Assembly (NCBI RefSeq): GCF_943193215.1
Contig: NZ_CALPDH010000009.1
Coordinates: 1-64,000 of the forward strand
Direction: 5' to 3'
Length of the DNA: 64,000 nucleotides
DNA from: Acetatifactor aquisgranensis
Lineage (GTDB): Bacteria; Bacillota; Clostridia; Lachnospirales; Lachnospiraceae
Shown here: one piece after another, positions 34,000 through 43,211 of the stretch
Position numbering within the stretch: position 1 is the stretch's first letter
Layout: each line of letters opens with the position of its first letter
Made by a program: the position numbers and the translations under genes
Notes under the pieces: generated by a model
The model's database searches: none
Told to the model about the DNA's origin: nothing
Seen by the model: the letters and a program-made list of their open reading frames with translations, nothing else

Positions 34000-34090
34000 C
34001 GCCAGCCATGTACGTTGAACCAATGCAGTCTGGTTTCACGGCAAGTGAAATCGCTAAGCAGTATAAATTCTGGCGTTATGTAGTATGTAT
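33966..34090. repeat. Dispersed inverted-repeat element, copy 2
   Basis: Perfect 13-bp arms ACTACATAACGCC (33991-34003) and GGCGTTATGTAGT (34072-34084) enclose a block with GTCTGGTTTCACGGCAAGTG. The outer flank CAGTTAAAATTTCCGAGTAACCTG matches the flank of copy 3. It overlaps the 3' end of the ABC ATPase gene. Confidence 0.85.
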
Positions 34091-34119
34091 TATTTTCGTG
34101 AGCGATAAGGAGGGCGAAC

Positions 34120-35247
34120 ATGTTCAGAGCGGAGATTTACCGTGTTTTTTCCAGAAAGGCAGGTCTGGCGGCCATGCTTGCGGGGCTTTTCTTCATTTTG
34201 TATTATACCATGGGCAATACGGTCTGGGGAGAGGGGCTGGTGGACGAGGGCAGAATATACTATGGGAAAGAGGCCATCCGGCGGGACAAGGAGATAGCGG
34301 CCGAATTCTCCGGGCCGCTGACAGAGGATGTGGTGCGGGCCATCTGGGAAAAGTATGGCCCTCCTGTCAATTATGCCAACCGAAGCACCACGAAAGAGGG
34401 GCTGGAGGCTGCAGCGGCCACGGGAGGCAATGACAATTACTGCAACCGGGCCATGACCAGCCTCTTCGGCGAGGAAATCGTGGGCGAGGACGGTGAGGTC
34501 ACTTACGCGCTGGCGGAGGGGTGGACCGAGAGCCGCTATCTGCAGGGCGGCTATACTTTCGGCTATACCGGGAGCAGCAGATGGTTCTGGGACAGGTTCA
34601 TGATGGCTTATCAGCTGGCGTATATAACCATTATCGTGTTCCTGTGCCCCATGTTTTCCGAGGATTATGCGTTCCGCGCCACGGACATCATCCTGCCTGC
34701 GGCCAAGGGGCGGTTCCGGCTCTGGAGGCTGCGCCTGGCAGTGGGGTGCTTTCTGGCATCGGCCTATTACTGGCTGGCCTGCGGGAGCATTTTCCTGCTC
34801 TACATAGCTTATTACGGGACGGAGGGGCTATTGGTGAGCTGCGGGCTGGCGGGGGTTCCCATGTTCTTCCCGGAGGATGACATATCCATGGGAAAGGGGC
34901 TCCTGATGCTGTATCTGTGCGGGTGGGCGGCCGCCGTGGTGCTGGCGGCGCTGGTGTGCGCCGTCTCCGCGGCGAGCAGGCAGTCCTTTTCCTCGCTGGT
35001 GCGGTCTCTGGCGCTTTACATAGGCCCCTTTGCGTTCATGCGACTGGTTCTGGATTCCCTGCCCAGGGGGAGGGTGAATTCCCTGCTGCATATGATCTGC
35101 TACAGCATGCCGCTGTCCTTTTGCGGCAGCTATGTGGAAGTGTCCCATGGAGAGCGGTGGCTCATGGCGGCTGTGGCGCTGGCAGCGGCGGTTTCCGGAG
35201 CCGCTGTCAGCGCGCGCAGGTACTGCCATCATCAGGTGGGGCGGTGA
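34120..35247 (+). CDS. ABC transporter permease
   Basis: The 375-residue protein has an N-terminal helix (about 12-30), an extracytoplasmic domain of about 125 residues, then five helices with short loops. This is the ABC-2-like layout of bacitracin or lantibiotic-type and uncharacterised Firmicutes exporters. AAGGAGGGCG precedes ATG 34120. It is separated from its ATPase by copy 2 of the dispersed repeat, which may add an RNA hairpin between the two cistrons. Confidence 0.85.
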   Translation: MFRAEIYRVFSRKAGLAAMLAGLFFILYYTMGNTVWGEGLVDEGRIYYGKEAIRRDKEIAAEFSGPLTEDVVRAIWEKYGPPVNYANRSTTKEGLEAAAATGGNDNYCNRAMTSLFGEEIVGEDGEVTYALAEGWTESRYLQGGYTFGYTGSSRWFWDRFMMAYQLAYITIIVFLCPMFSEDYAFRATDIILPAAKGRFRLWRLRLAVGCFLASAYYWLACGSIFLLYIAYYGTEGLLVSCGLAGVPMFFPEDDISMGKGLLMLYLCGWAAAVVLAALVCAVSAASRQSFSSLVRSLALYIGPFAFMRLVLDSLPRGRVNSLLHMICYSMPLSFCGSYVEVSHGERWLMAAVALAAAVSGAAVSARRYCHHQVGR

Positions 35248-35313
35248 AATGTGTTGAAAGAGCAGATGCACCATATAGCGGTATGGCGAAAAAAGTAGTA
35301 CGCAATACCGTTA

Positions 35314-35907
35314 TTACAGAAAAGGCACAATGGATTTCAGGGCATCGAGGCTGCCGCCTTTCATCAGGCGCTCCGCAAGTTTTTTCAGGGACTTCCGGGA
35401 CAGGAAAGGGTAGAGTCCGGATAAATTCAAGACCTTGCCCTCCGGCAGTTCCTGCTCGATAAGCCAGTCCAGGGTGTCCTCCTCCAGGAAAGGGGCCAGT
35501 GCCAGAATGCCGTCCATGTCGGTTTCCGGATTGGCGTTTCTGATCAGGGAATCCAGGGCCTTGCCGCTTAGGAAAGGAGCCAGTCCGGCGACCTTTTTCA
35601 GGCTGCCGTTTAAGGTTCTCTGCTCCACCAGCCAATCCAAAGTCTCCTCGCCCGGGAAAGGGGCCAGTGCCAGGATGCCGTCCAGGTCAGCTGCAGGATT
35701 GGCGTTTCTGACCAGGGAGTCCAGAGTATTGCTGCTTAAGAAAGGGGCCAGTCCGGCCAGCTCTTTCAGGTTCTCCACATGAGCCCTCTGCAGCAGCTCA
35801 TCCAGATATTCTTCATCTAAAAAGGGCGCCAGACCTGTGATGGCGTCCAGGCTGAGCTTTTCATGGCTTTCCTGTCCGCCCACATTATCCTCCACCAGCT
35901 TTTCTAT
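35314..35907 (-). CDS. Helical-repeat protein, probably 5'-truncated
   Basis: About 195 residues are built of a 28-31-residue repeat with the pattern GLAPFLxxxTLDxLVxxA. Two near-identical 62-residue double units are visible. The repeat resembles HEAT-like or short helical solenoids; binding partners are unknown. Start choice is a problem: the first GTG (35895) is 18 bases from the only good ribosome site (AAGGAG, 35914-35919). The codon at the right spacing (35905-35907) is ATA. Copy 3 of the dispersed repeat lies immediately upstream, so the gene's true beginning may have been lost. Confidence 0.6.
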   Translation of the reverse strand: MEKLVEDNVGGQESHEKLSLDAITGLAPFLDEEYLDELLQRAHVENLKELAGLAPFLSSNTLDSLVRNANPAADLDGILALAPFPGEETLDWLVEQRTLNGSLKKVAGLAPFLSGKALDSLIRNANPETDMDGILALAPFLEEDTLDWLIEQELPEGKVLNLSGLYPFLSRKSLKKLAERLMKGGSLDALKSIVPFL

Positions 35908-35944
35908 GTTCTTCTCCTTTTCGTCTTGTTCATTTAGACTGCCT

Positions 35945-36040
35945 GACAGTTAAAACTTTCGAGTTACCTGACTGCATAACGCCGGTCATGCCCATTTAGC
36001 CAATGAAGTATGGTAAATTCCGGCGTTATGCGGTATAAAC
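35945..36040. repeat. Dispersed inverted-repeat element, copy 3
   Basis: Arms ACTGCATAACGCCGG (35971-35985) and CCGGCGTTATGCGGT (36020-36034) differ at one position. The centre is shorter than in copies 1 and 2. The left flank CAGTTAAAACTTTCGAGTTACCTG matches copy 2. Confidence 0.82.
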
Positions 36041-36212
36041 TTCCTGCGGATGCATCTGCTGTTCGTCTATGGTTCCAGTATAGCTTATCCGCCGGGAATA
36101 TGGAATCAAGAGTTGCTTGAAACGCTGCGCAGGCGGCACTAAAGCGGCGCTTGAGCCGGGATTTTGCGGGATTGCCGGGGCTTTGCGCTTGTCAGGGGGT
36201 TGGGCTTATGAT

Positions 36213-36434
36213 AAAATGACCTTATTCAAGGCGTGAAACGGCCGGATGGCCATAAGGGCCATAAGGGCCATGAGGGTTGCTGTGCTCATGGCAAAATGAC
36301 CTTATTCAAGGCGTGAAACGGCCGGATGGCCATAAGGACCATGAGGGTTGCTGTGCTCATGGCAAAATGACCTTATTCAAGGCGTGAAACGGCCGGATGG
36401 CCATAAGGGCCATGAGGGTTGCTGTGCTCATGGC
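36213..36434 (+). repeat. Three tandem 71/80-bp repeats
   Basis: Units start at 36213 (80 bp, with an extra CATAAGGGC), 36293 (71 bp) and 36364 (about 71 bp). Each reads AAAATGACCTTATTCAAGG, GTGAAACGGCCGGATGGCCA, then TGAGGGTTGCTGTGCTCATGG. They are nearly identical, hence recent. They carry GGCCGGATGGCC-type palindromes. A diverged single copy lies before luxS (5608). Confidence 0.9.
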
Positions 36435-36588
36435 AGAATTTGTCCGCGCTGTGACGACAGGCAGGCACAGGGAAGTGGCAAGGCTGATCAGAGAGCCGGA
36501 CAGTCTGCTGGAACAGACATTGAATCAGGACGAGGAGGCAGTGGCAGCCGCAATCGGCAGGGCCCTGCTTCTTTATATAACATTTTGA
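36424..36588 (+). pseudogene. Remnant of an AAA-ATPase-like/PD-(D/E)XK protein
   Basis: The frame reads AEFVRAVTTGRHREVARLIR, then QDEEAVAAAI, and stops. This pattern resembles the segment before the nuclease-like C-terminal domain of the large 'AAA-ATPase-like' proteins that are abundant in Lachnospiraceae. Both the ATPase part and the nuclease core are missing, and the 5' side runs into the tandem repeats. The assignment is tentative; it is treated as a gene fragment. Confidence 0.4.
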
Positions 36589-36637
36589 CAGGTTCAAAAA
36601 ACATATGGATGTGGTGGTCTTCCTGGCATTATGTATA

Positions 36638-36702
36638 TAATAGAATCCAAGAGCAGGATTCTATTATCAAAGTTCTAAAATAGAATCCAAGAGCAGGATT
36701 CT
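36638..36702. repeat. Two copies of an inverted-repeat hairpin upstream of galK
   Basis: The first is a perfect 11-bp-arm hairpin TAATAGAATCC / GGATTCTATTA (36638-36666) with loop AAGAGCA. The second, 36682-36702, repeats AGAATCC-aagagca-GGATTCT. They could be a repressor operator or transcription attenuators for galK; no T run follows. Confidence 0.65.
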
Positions 36703-36791
36703 CAGAAAGAGGACAGTGGAGCACGAGGCCGGAGGGAACGGACGGCAGTGAAAATAAAGTTTGCCGGAGGCAGAAAGGAACAGGTAGTGAC

Positions 36792-37955
36792 ATGAAGAAT
36801 GAGATTTTGAAACGGTTTGAGGAAGTATTCGGCGAGGGCGGGGGCGTGAAAGCCTATTTCGCGCCGGGCAGGGTGAACCTGATTGGAGAACATACCGACT
36901 ATAACGGCGGACATGTGTTCCCCTGTGCGCTGACTATCGGCACCTACGGCGCGGCAAGAAAGAGGGACGACAATAAGCTGCGCTTTTATTCCATGAATTT
37001 CGAGAGGCTGGGCGTCATCGAGTCCTCTCTGGAGGATCTGGTGCCCTCCAGGGAGGCAGGCTGGACAAACTATCCCAAGGGGGTCATGTGGGCTTTCGGG
37101 GAAAAGGGCATGAAAGTGCCCCGGGGCATGGATCTGATGCTGTACGGCAATATCCCCAATGGTTCCGGACTTTCCTCATCGGCATCGGTGGAGGTGCTGA
37201 CAGGATACATTCTGCGGGATTTCTTCGGCTTTGATGTGACGAATCAGGACCTGGCGCTGATTGGCCAATATGCTGAGAACAATTACAATAAGGTGAATTG
37301 CGGCATCATGGATCAGTTCGCTATTGCCATGGGAAAGAAAGACAACGCCATCTTCCTGGACACGGCGGATTTGAGCTTCGAGTACGCGCCCATCGTACTG
37401 GAGGGTGCGAAAATCGTCATCGCCAGCAGCAACAAAAAACGTGGTCTGGGCGATTCCAAGTACAATGAGCGCCGCAGCGAGTGCGAGACGGCTCTGGCGG
37501 AACTGCAGCAGGTGGTGAAAATCAACGGCCTGGGCGATTTGAGCGAGGAGGAGTTTGAAAAATATCAGTCTGCCATCAAGGATGATGTGCGCAGGAAACG
37601 GGCGAAGCATGCGGTGTATGAGAACCAGAGGACTGTCCGCGCAGTGGAGGCTCTGAAAGCCAATGACGTGACACTGTTCGGCCAGCTGATGAACGCCTCC
37701 CATGTGTCTCTGCGGGATGACTATGAAGTGACGGGAATTGAGCTGGATACGCTGGCGGAAGAGGCCTGGAAGATTGACGGATGTATAGGCTCCAGGATGA
37801 CCGGCGCGGGCTTCGGCGGCTGCACGGTGAGCATCGTGAAAGATGAGGCCATCGACGGCTTCATCGAGAAAGTGGGCAATGCTTATCAGGAGAAGATTGG
37901 GTATGCGGCGGACTTCTATGTGGTAGAGGTGGGCGACGGGCCCATGGCACTGTAG
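36792..37955 (+). CDS. galK: Galactokinase
   Basis: The 387-residue GHMP kinase phosphorylates galactose to galactose-1-phosphate. The family signature PGRVNLIGEHTDYNGGHVFP is near residue 25, the GHMP ATP motif is IPNGSGLSSSASVEV, and the C-terminal glycine motif is MTGAGFGGCTVS. The catalytic Asp is in GIMDQFAIAMG. The length is normal. It precedes galT by 117 bp, giving the first two Leloir steps; galE and a regulator are not in the window. AGGAACAGGTAG lies upstream. Confidence 0.97.
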   Translation: MKNEILKRFEEVFGEGGGVKAYFAPGRVNLIGEHTDYNGGHVFPCALTIGTYGAARKRDDNKLRFYSMNFERLGVIESSLEDLVPSREAGWTNYPKGVMWAFGEKGMKVPRGMDLMLYGNIPNGSGLSSSASVEVLTGYILRDFFGFDVTNQDLALIGQYAENNYNKVNCGIMDQFAIAMGKKDNAIFLDTADLSFEYAPIVLEGAKIVIASSNKKRGLGDSKYNERRSECETALAELQQVVKINGLGDLSEEEFEKYQSAIKDDVRRKRAKHAVYENQRTVRAVEALKANDVTLFGQLMNASHVSLRDDYEVTGIELDTLAEEAWKIDGCIGSRMTGAGFGGCTVSIVKDEAIDGFIEKVGNAYQEKIGYAADFYVVEVGDGPMAL

Positions 37956-38072
37956 ACGGGTATTCCCGCGGCAATGAGCCGAAGTCATATTTGCAGGACT
38001 TTGGCGAATGCCGCGGGGTATTTGATTGAGAGCCGGAACTGCAGTTCAGAAAACCAAAGTTAGGAGATTATT

Positions 38073-39629
38073 ATGATTCAGACAGATATCAGAAAATTGG
38101 TTGCGTATGGTGTGCGGACAGGGCTGGTGCCGGAGGAGGACATCACCTTTACCGCGAACAGGCTGTTGGAGCTGTTCGGATTGGATGAACCGGGGGAGCC
38201 GGGAGAGAAAGCGGAAGAGAGTGAGGCACGTGCCGCCGGCTGCCTGAACGCGCAGGATGGCGGGGCGGCTCGACTGGCCGGAGAGCTGGAGGAAATCCTG
38301 AACCGCATGTGCGACTACGGCTGCGAGAATGGCCTCATTGTTGAGGACAGCGTGGTGTACCGGGATCTGTTCGACACGAAGATTATGAGCATGCTGATGC
38401 CCAGGCCCAGCGAGGTCATCCGCAAATTCCGGGAGCTGTACGAGACGGAATCTCCGAGAGCGGCAACGGATTATTATTATAAACTCAGTCAGGATTCCGA
38501 CTATATCAGGAGATACCGCATTGCGAAAGATATGAAATGGGTTGCGCCTACCAGGTACGGCGATTTGGACATCACCATCAATCTGTCCAAACCGGAGAAA
38601 GACCCCAAGGCCATCGCCGCCGCCCGGAACGCGAAGCAGTCCGGCTATCCCAAGTGCCTGCTCTGCCGGGAGAACGAGGGCTACGCGGGCCGGGTCAACC
38701 ATCCGGCCAGACAGAACCACCGCATCATCCCGGTGACGATTAACGGCAGCCAGTGGGGGTTCCAGTATTCGCCCTATGTTTATTATAATGAGCACTGCAT
38801 CGTGTTCAATTTCCAGCATGTGCCCATGAAGATAGACCATGCCGCGTTCTGCAAGCTGTTCGATTTCGTGAAGCAGTTCCCCCACTATTTCGTGGGCTCC
38901 AACGCAGATCTCCCTATCGTGGGCGGCTCCATCTTGAGCCATGACCATTTCCAGGGCGGTCATTATGAGTTCGCTATGGCAAAGGCTCCTGTGGAGAGGA
39001 GCTTCACGGTAGAGGGCTTTGAGGACGTGGCTGCGGGGGTGGTGAACTGGCCCATGTCGGTGATCCGGCTGAACGGCCCGGACAGCGACAGAATCATCGC
39101 CCTGGCAGACCGGATTCTGGAGAAGTGGCGCGGGTATACGGATGAAGATGCATTTGTGTACGCTTACACGGACGGCGAGCCCCACAATACTATCACGCCT
39201 ATTGCCAGGAAACGCGGGGACAATTTCGAGCTGGATCTGGTGCTGCGCAACAACATCACCACCGAGGAGCATCCTCTTGGGGTATATCATCCCCATGCGA
39301 AGCTCCACCATATCAAGAAAGAGAACATAGGCCTCATCGAGGTCATGGGGCTGGCCGTATTGCCCGCCCGCCTTAAGGGAGAGATGGCGCAGCTGAAAGA
39401 GGCTATCCTCACCGGAGCGGATCTGCGGGCGGACGAAGTGCTGGAGAAGCATGCGGACTGGGTGGAGGAGTTTACGCCTAAGTACGAGAAGATAGATGCC
39501 GCCAACATCGATGAAATCATTGAGAAAGAAATCGGCCTGGTGTTCATGGAAGTGCTGGAGGACGCCGGGGTGTACAAGAGGACGTCCCAGGGGCAGGCGG
39601 CTTTTGACAGATTTATACGGATTCTGTAG
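38073..39629 (+). CDS. galT: UDP-glucose--hexose-1-phosphate uridylyltransferase, class II
   Basis: The 518-residue class II GalT transfers UMP between UDP-glucose and galactose-1-phosphate. The family blocks are KYGDLDITINLSKPEKDPK-like (TRYGDLDITINLSKPEKDPK), GYPKCLLCRENEGYAGR, the active-site area GGSILSHDHFQGGHYEF, and EEHPLGVYHPHAKLHHIKKE. A Glu/Gly/Ala-rich loop (about residues 36-65) is longer than in most relatives. AGGAG precedes ATG. It follows galK in the same transcript. A 9-bp hairpin (39644-39675) lies behind the stop. Confidence 0.95.
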   Translation: MIQTDIRKLVAYGVRTGLVPEEDITFTANRLLELFGLDEPGEPGEKAEESEARAAGCLNAQDGGAARLAGELEEILNRMCDYGCENGLIVEDSVVYRDLFDTKIMSMLMPRPSEVIRKFRELYETESPRAATDYYYKLSQDSDYIRRYRIAKDMKWVAPTRYGDLDITINLSKPEKDPKAIAAARNAKQSGYPKCLLCRENEGYAGRVNHPARQNHRIIPVTINGSQWGFQYSPYVYYNEHCIVFNFQHVPMKIDHAAFCKLFDFVKQFPHYFVGSNADLPIVGGSILSHDHFQGGHYEFAMAKAPVERSFTVEGFEDVAAGVVNWPMSVIRLNGPDSDRIIALADRILEKWRGYTDEDAFVYAYTDGEPHNTITPIARKRGDNFELDLVLRNNITTEEHPLGVYHPHAKLHHIKKENIGLIEVMGLAVLPARLKGEMAQLKEAILTGADLRADEVLEKHADWVEEFTPKYEKIDAANIDEIIEKEIGLVFMEVLEDAGVYKRTSQGQAAFDRFIRIL

Positions 39630-39643
39630 AAATTGCAGAAATA

Positions 39644-39675
39644 TGACAGGGCTGTCAGCTGTGGCGGCCCTGTCA
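39644..39675 (+). terminator. Hairpin after galT
   Basis: TGACAGGGC (39644-39652) and GCCCTGTCA (39667-39675) form a perfect 9-bp stem. Only a weak T-rich tail (TTCTTAATTTC) follows, so termination is likely but not certain. Confidence 0.5.
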
Positions 39676-39692
39676 GGAAATTCTTAATTTCT

Positions 39693-41111
39693 ATGCGCAT
39701 TTTGTTGAAACGGTTTCCCAAGTATATTTCCTATCTGCTCTGGAGCGTGGTCCTGTTCAGGCTCCTTTGTCCGATTACTCTGGAATTCGGAATCAGCCTG
39801 GTGCCAAATCTGAAGCCCGTGTTCTATGAGTACAGATGGGAGGAAAAGGCTGTTCCCGCAGAATGGCCGGGCGAACCTGTCGCGACCGATACAGTTGATG
39901 AAGCGAAGAAAGAGCCGGAATCTGCACAGGCGGCTCCCATAAAATCACATCCGGATGTAACTTCTGCGGTTACAGAAATCTCCTGGCAGGAGCGGTTCCT
40001 CTTATTTGGAAAATATATATGGGTATCAGGAATCGGGATTCTGCTTCTGTACAGCGTGATATCCGCTGTCAGGATTCGCAGGAAAGTATCAATAGCAATC
40101 CCTCTGAGAGAAAATATTTATATGACAGATGAAGCGGTATCTCCGTTCGTAATGGGCATATTCAGGCCCAGGATTTATTTGCCGGGGAATTTGCGCCAGG
40201 AAGAGCAGGAATATATTATCCTGCATGAGAAATTCCATATCAGGCGCATGGACCATATCGTCAAGCCGGCGGCGTTTGCCGCGCTGTGCATCCATTGGTT
40301 CAATCCGCTGGTATGGATTGCGTTCATTCTGTCCTGCAAAGACATGGAAATGAGCTGCGATGAAGCAGTTATTAAAAGATTTGGGGAGGATATCAGGGCA
40401 GATTACTCCGCTTCTCTGCTGGCCCTTTCCGCGCCCCGCCGTGTCCCTGGAGGAATTCCGGTGGACTTCGGGGAAGGAGATACGAAAGGCAGGGTCAGGA
40501 ATCTGGCGGCTTTCAGGAAGACCCAAAAGGGCGTACTGGGCCTATGCATGCTGCGGCAGAGAGGACATCGTCTGCTTGAAAGAGGACAGGACAGTATGGA
40601 CTTGGGGAACCGTTTATTTTGAGGGCAGCTATTATTCGCCGAATGTCTATTATCTGCAAAATCCTCAAAAGATTTTAGAAGACGCGGTGCTGGTCACAGG
40701 AGGCTGGTTCAACCATGCAGCATTGCTTAGGGACGGGACAGTCTGGACCTGGGGGTACAACATGTCCGGGAATTGCGGTGTTGCGGATCTGGCCCCAATC
40801 GGTGAGCCGACGATGGTGGCGGAGGATGTGGTCATGGTCTGGACAGACCTTGCACTGAACAATTACCCGCAGCCGGGTGCAGAAGATATCGCCATGGCCT
40901 GGACAGGCGGGCTGCGGTATGATATGGAGCATGATGACATTGCAGAGCTTGGGATATCTATCCAAAGCATTTGAATAATACGGTGATTCAGAAAGCCGAC
41001 GGCTCTTATTGGGTATGCGGCGAGAATGTGGGGACGGAAGAGAAGACAGTGCATGGCCGGGAGGCTGACTACACTGTAGTCTGCGCACATGAGTTCCATC
41101 CCTGCAGATAG
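39693..41111 (+). pseudogene. BlaR1/MecR1-type M56 peptidase fused to RCC1 repeats, broken
   Basis: The first frame (39693-40622) encodes an M56 membrane metallopeptidase with HExxH (ILHEKFHIRRMDH) and CKDMEMSCDEAV. It lacks the first about 25 residues of the family, including the first helix. Around 40530-40560 coding passes to the +1 frame, which reads RCC1-type blocks (RTVWTWGTVYFEG, DGTVWTWGYNMSGN) up to 40974. A third frame continues KADGSYWVCGENVGTE up to TAG 41109. The parts in order look like one BlaR1-RCC1 gene with an internal deletion and at least two frameshifts. No blaI-like repressor gene is adjacent. Confidence 0.8.
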
Positions 41112-41234
41112 CTTTGCGATGCCGTTTTTGCGCATAGTCCCATATTCTTTTTGACATTCTGGATGTCACTGTATTACAGCCGGTCCCAGAGCCATAACTG
41201 CCTGGAGCTAATGTGCTCACTGCAAGAACACTGG

Positions 41235-41900
41235 TCATTGTACCATGCCGTCTTTTATGATGACAATCCGATTGCAGTAGTCGGCTACCGACTTATCGTG
41301 GGTCACTATGATGATTGTCTTGCCTGCGCGGTTCATTTGCCGGAACATCTCCATTATTGTGGTCTCTGTGTGGGAGTCCAGGGAACCGGTGGGTTCATCT
41401 GCCAACAGCACGTCCGGATTGTTCGCCAGGGCCCTTGCTATGGCGGTGCGCTGGCATTGGCCGCCAGATAATTCATAGGGATGGCTGTCTCGTTTGTCAT
41501 ATATCTCCAGCTGCCGCAATAATTCCTCTACCCTGGCGGATATGGCGTTCTTATTGCTCTTCCCGTATTGCAGCGGGAGCGCTATATTCTGGAAGACTGT
41601 TCTATCGTCGAGAAGCGCGTGGTACTGGAGGATGAAGCCGATTTTCCGGGAGCGGAAAGCGCTTAACTGTCTCTGGCTCAGGCCATTGATCCGGCTGCCC
41701 TCAAAGAGATATTCGCCCTCGTCCACTTGAACCAGACCGCCTAAAACATTCAGCAGCGTAGACTTGCCGGAGCCGCTTTTGCCCATGACGGCTACCATTT
41801 CCCCTTCTTTTATGGACAGGTTGATACCTTGCAGGGCATGTACTGCCCTGTCGCCGGTTCCGAAGCTCTTCTTGATGTTGCGCAGCGCTATTTTTTCCAT
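41235..41900 (-). CDS. ABC transporter ATP-binding protein (LolD/MacB type)
   Basis: The 221-residue ATPase belongs to the FtsX/MacB-associated class. Walker A is MGKSGSGKSTLLNVLGG, the signature LSGGQCQRTAIARAL, Walker B VLLADEPTGSLD and the H-loop IVTHDKSVADYC. ATG 41900 (AGGAGG upstream) is preferred to TTG 41903. It is the last gene of a three-gene unit with two large FtsX-like permeases. Such exporters often move bacteriocins or sense peptide antibiotics. Confidence 0.94.
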   Translation of the reverse strand: MEKIALRNIKKSFGTGDRAVHALQGINLSIKEGEMVAVMGKSGSGKSTLLNVLGGLVQVDEGEYLFEGSRINGLSQRQLSAFRSRKIGFILQYHALLDDRTVFQNIALPLQYGKSNKNAISARVEELLRQLEIYDKRDSHPYELSGGQCQRTAIARALANNPDVLLADEPTGSLDSHTETTIMEMFRQMNRAGKTIIIVTHDKSVADYCNRIVIIKDGMVQ

Positions 41901-41913
41901 CAAATTATCCTCC

Positions 41914-43206
41914 TCACTCTTTCCTCCATAAAAAATCCGTTCCTGTAAGTTTCCTGACGATTGCCATTGCGGGCATGGCGGTCAGAGGAGACAACAGGAA
42001 GCTTGCGGCCACAAGTGGAAAGCTATAGGAGCCGCTTACGGCACCGCTGATGAAAAAAGCCGACAGATGACAGATCGCGGCAATCAGGAGCGCCTCAGAC
42101 AGAATCATTATATATATCCTGAAATATCCTGCGCCCAGCAATATATGAGTATAGTAAGCATTTAGGTTTCTCAGGCTGTTCAATGACAAATAGACGCACA
42201 TGCAGAGGAAGGAAAATACAGCAATGCAGCAGACCAGGAACAATGTGCTGTCATAGTATTCCGCATTGGAAAGCTGCAGCATCCTGACGGTGAACATGCT
42301 GACATCTGCTATATAGTATTCGGGGATATTATATTTGCTGCGGATGCTGTCATAGTATGCGACAAAGTCATTGAGTTCATAGCCCTCTGACATGGTGATG
42401 ATGAAATTGAGGTACGAGGAATATGCTACTTCCTGCATCAGCCGCTCGTCATCCGGTTGGGAATCCTCGTTGTGAATATCAACAGGGTCATATGGGAAAT
42501 CCAAAGCCGGAACAAGGATATAATCATCCAACACCTCGATGTTATCCTGCGAAAAACTTAGCATCGATTCGCTTTCCTCTAAAATGCCTATGATTTTGAA
42601 ATCGACGCTCTTATTCCAATAAAAGCCCTGAAGCATATCGCCTACCGAGAAATTGTCGGCATAATTGCGCCCGACCATTACAGGAACATAATCATTTCTG
42701 TATATGAAATCGTCATTTTGGAGCGGCCGTCCAAAGCTGACATTCAGCCCCAATTTCCCAATTATATTTTGTGAGATATAATAAGCCTTTGCCCGGAAAT
42801 AAGTCTGGCCGGACATTTCAAAGCTGTTGTCCTTTGAGCCTTCTCTGTAATTGGCTATAAAGCTTATATTGTCTTTGAATTCCACAAGTTCAAGCGGTTG
42901 TCTGATCTGCAGATAGTATTCAAAAATCTGCTGATTCATCAATTCGCGCTGAGCATTTTTCAAATCGTTCAGCCTGTCCAGGGAGTGGTAGAATATGCCG
43001 GAATCTCCATCTTCGAACTCCTTGGAGACGAAGAAATATTCTTTGCCGTTATATATGGTCTTTAGACGCTCATCTACCACCCGGACATCTCCGGATTCCG
43101 TAAAAAGGAAATTCAGCAGGAAGAAGACCACGGTAAGAAGGACTATCATAAGGAGGAACATGAATTTCGTCTTTTTTATATTAAGGATCAATTGCTCCAT
43201 TATCAT
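41914..43206 (-). CDS. MacB/FtsX-like permease subunit
   Basis: This 430-residue protein has an N-terminal helix (about 15-35), an extracytoplasmic MacB-like domain of about 250 residues (VVGRNYADNFSVGDMLQG-like segments), then three C-terminal helices, the usual FtsX arrangement. ATG 43206 was chosen because GAGGTG stands six bases before it and the previous gene ends 5 bp upstream; the longer frame to 43518 overlaps that gene. It works with the ATPase 13 bp downstream. Confidence 0.82.
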   Translation of the reverse strand: MIMEQLILNIKKTKFMFLLMIVLLTVVFFLLNFLFTESGDVRVVDERLKTIYNGKEYFFVSKEFEDGDSGIFYHSLDRLNDLKNAQRELMNQQIFEYYLQIRQPLELVEFKDNISFIANYREGSKDNSFEMSGQTYFRAKAYYISQNIIGKLGLNVSFGRPLQNDDFIYRNDYVPVMVGRNYADNFSVGDMLQGFYWNKSVDFKIIGILEESESMLSFSQDNIEVLDDYILVPALDFPYDPVDIHNEDSQPDDERLMQEVAYSSYLNFIITMSEGYELNDFVAYYDSIRSKYNIPEYYIADVSMFTVRMLQLSNAEYYDSTLFLVCCIAVFSFLCMCVYLSLNSLRNLNAYYTHILLGAGYFRIYIMILSEALLIAAICHLSAFFISGAVSGSYSFPLVAASFLLSPLTAMPAMAIVRKLTGTDFLWRKE

Positions 43207-43211
43207 ATCAT

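Noticed and set aside
36213..36434. Possible CRISPR array
   Set aside because: Units are directly abutted 71-80 bp tandem repeats with no unique spacers and no cas genes nearby.
38046..39452. 468-codon minus-strand frame opposite galT
   Set aside because: galT carries all class II GalT blocks on the plus strand; no promoter or ribosome site for the antisense frame.
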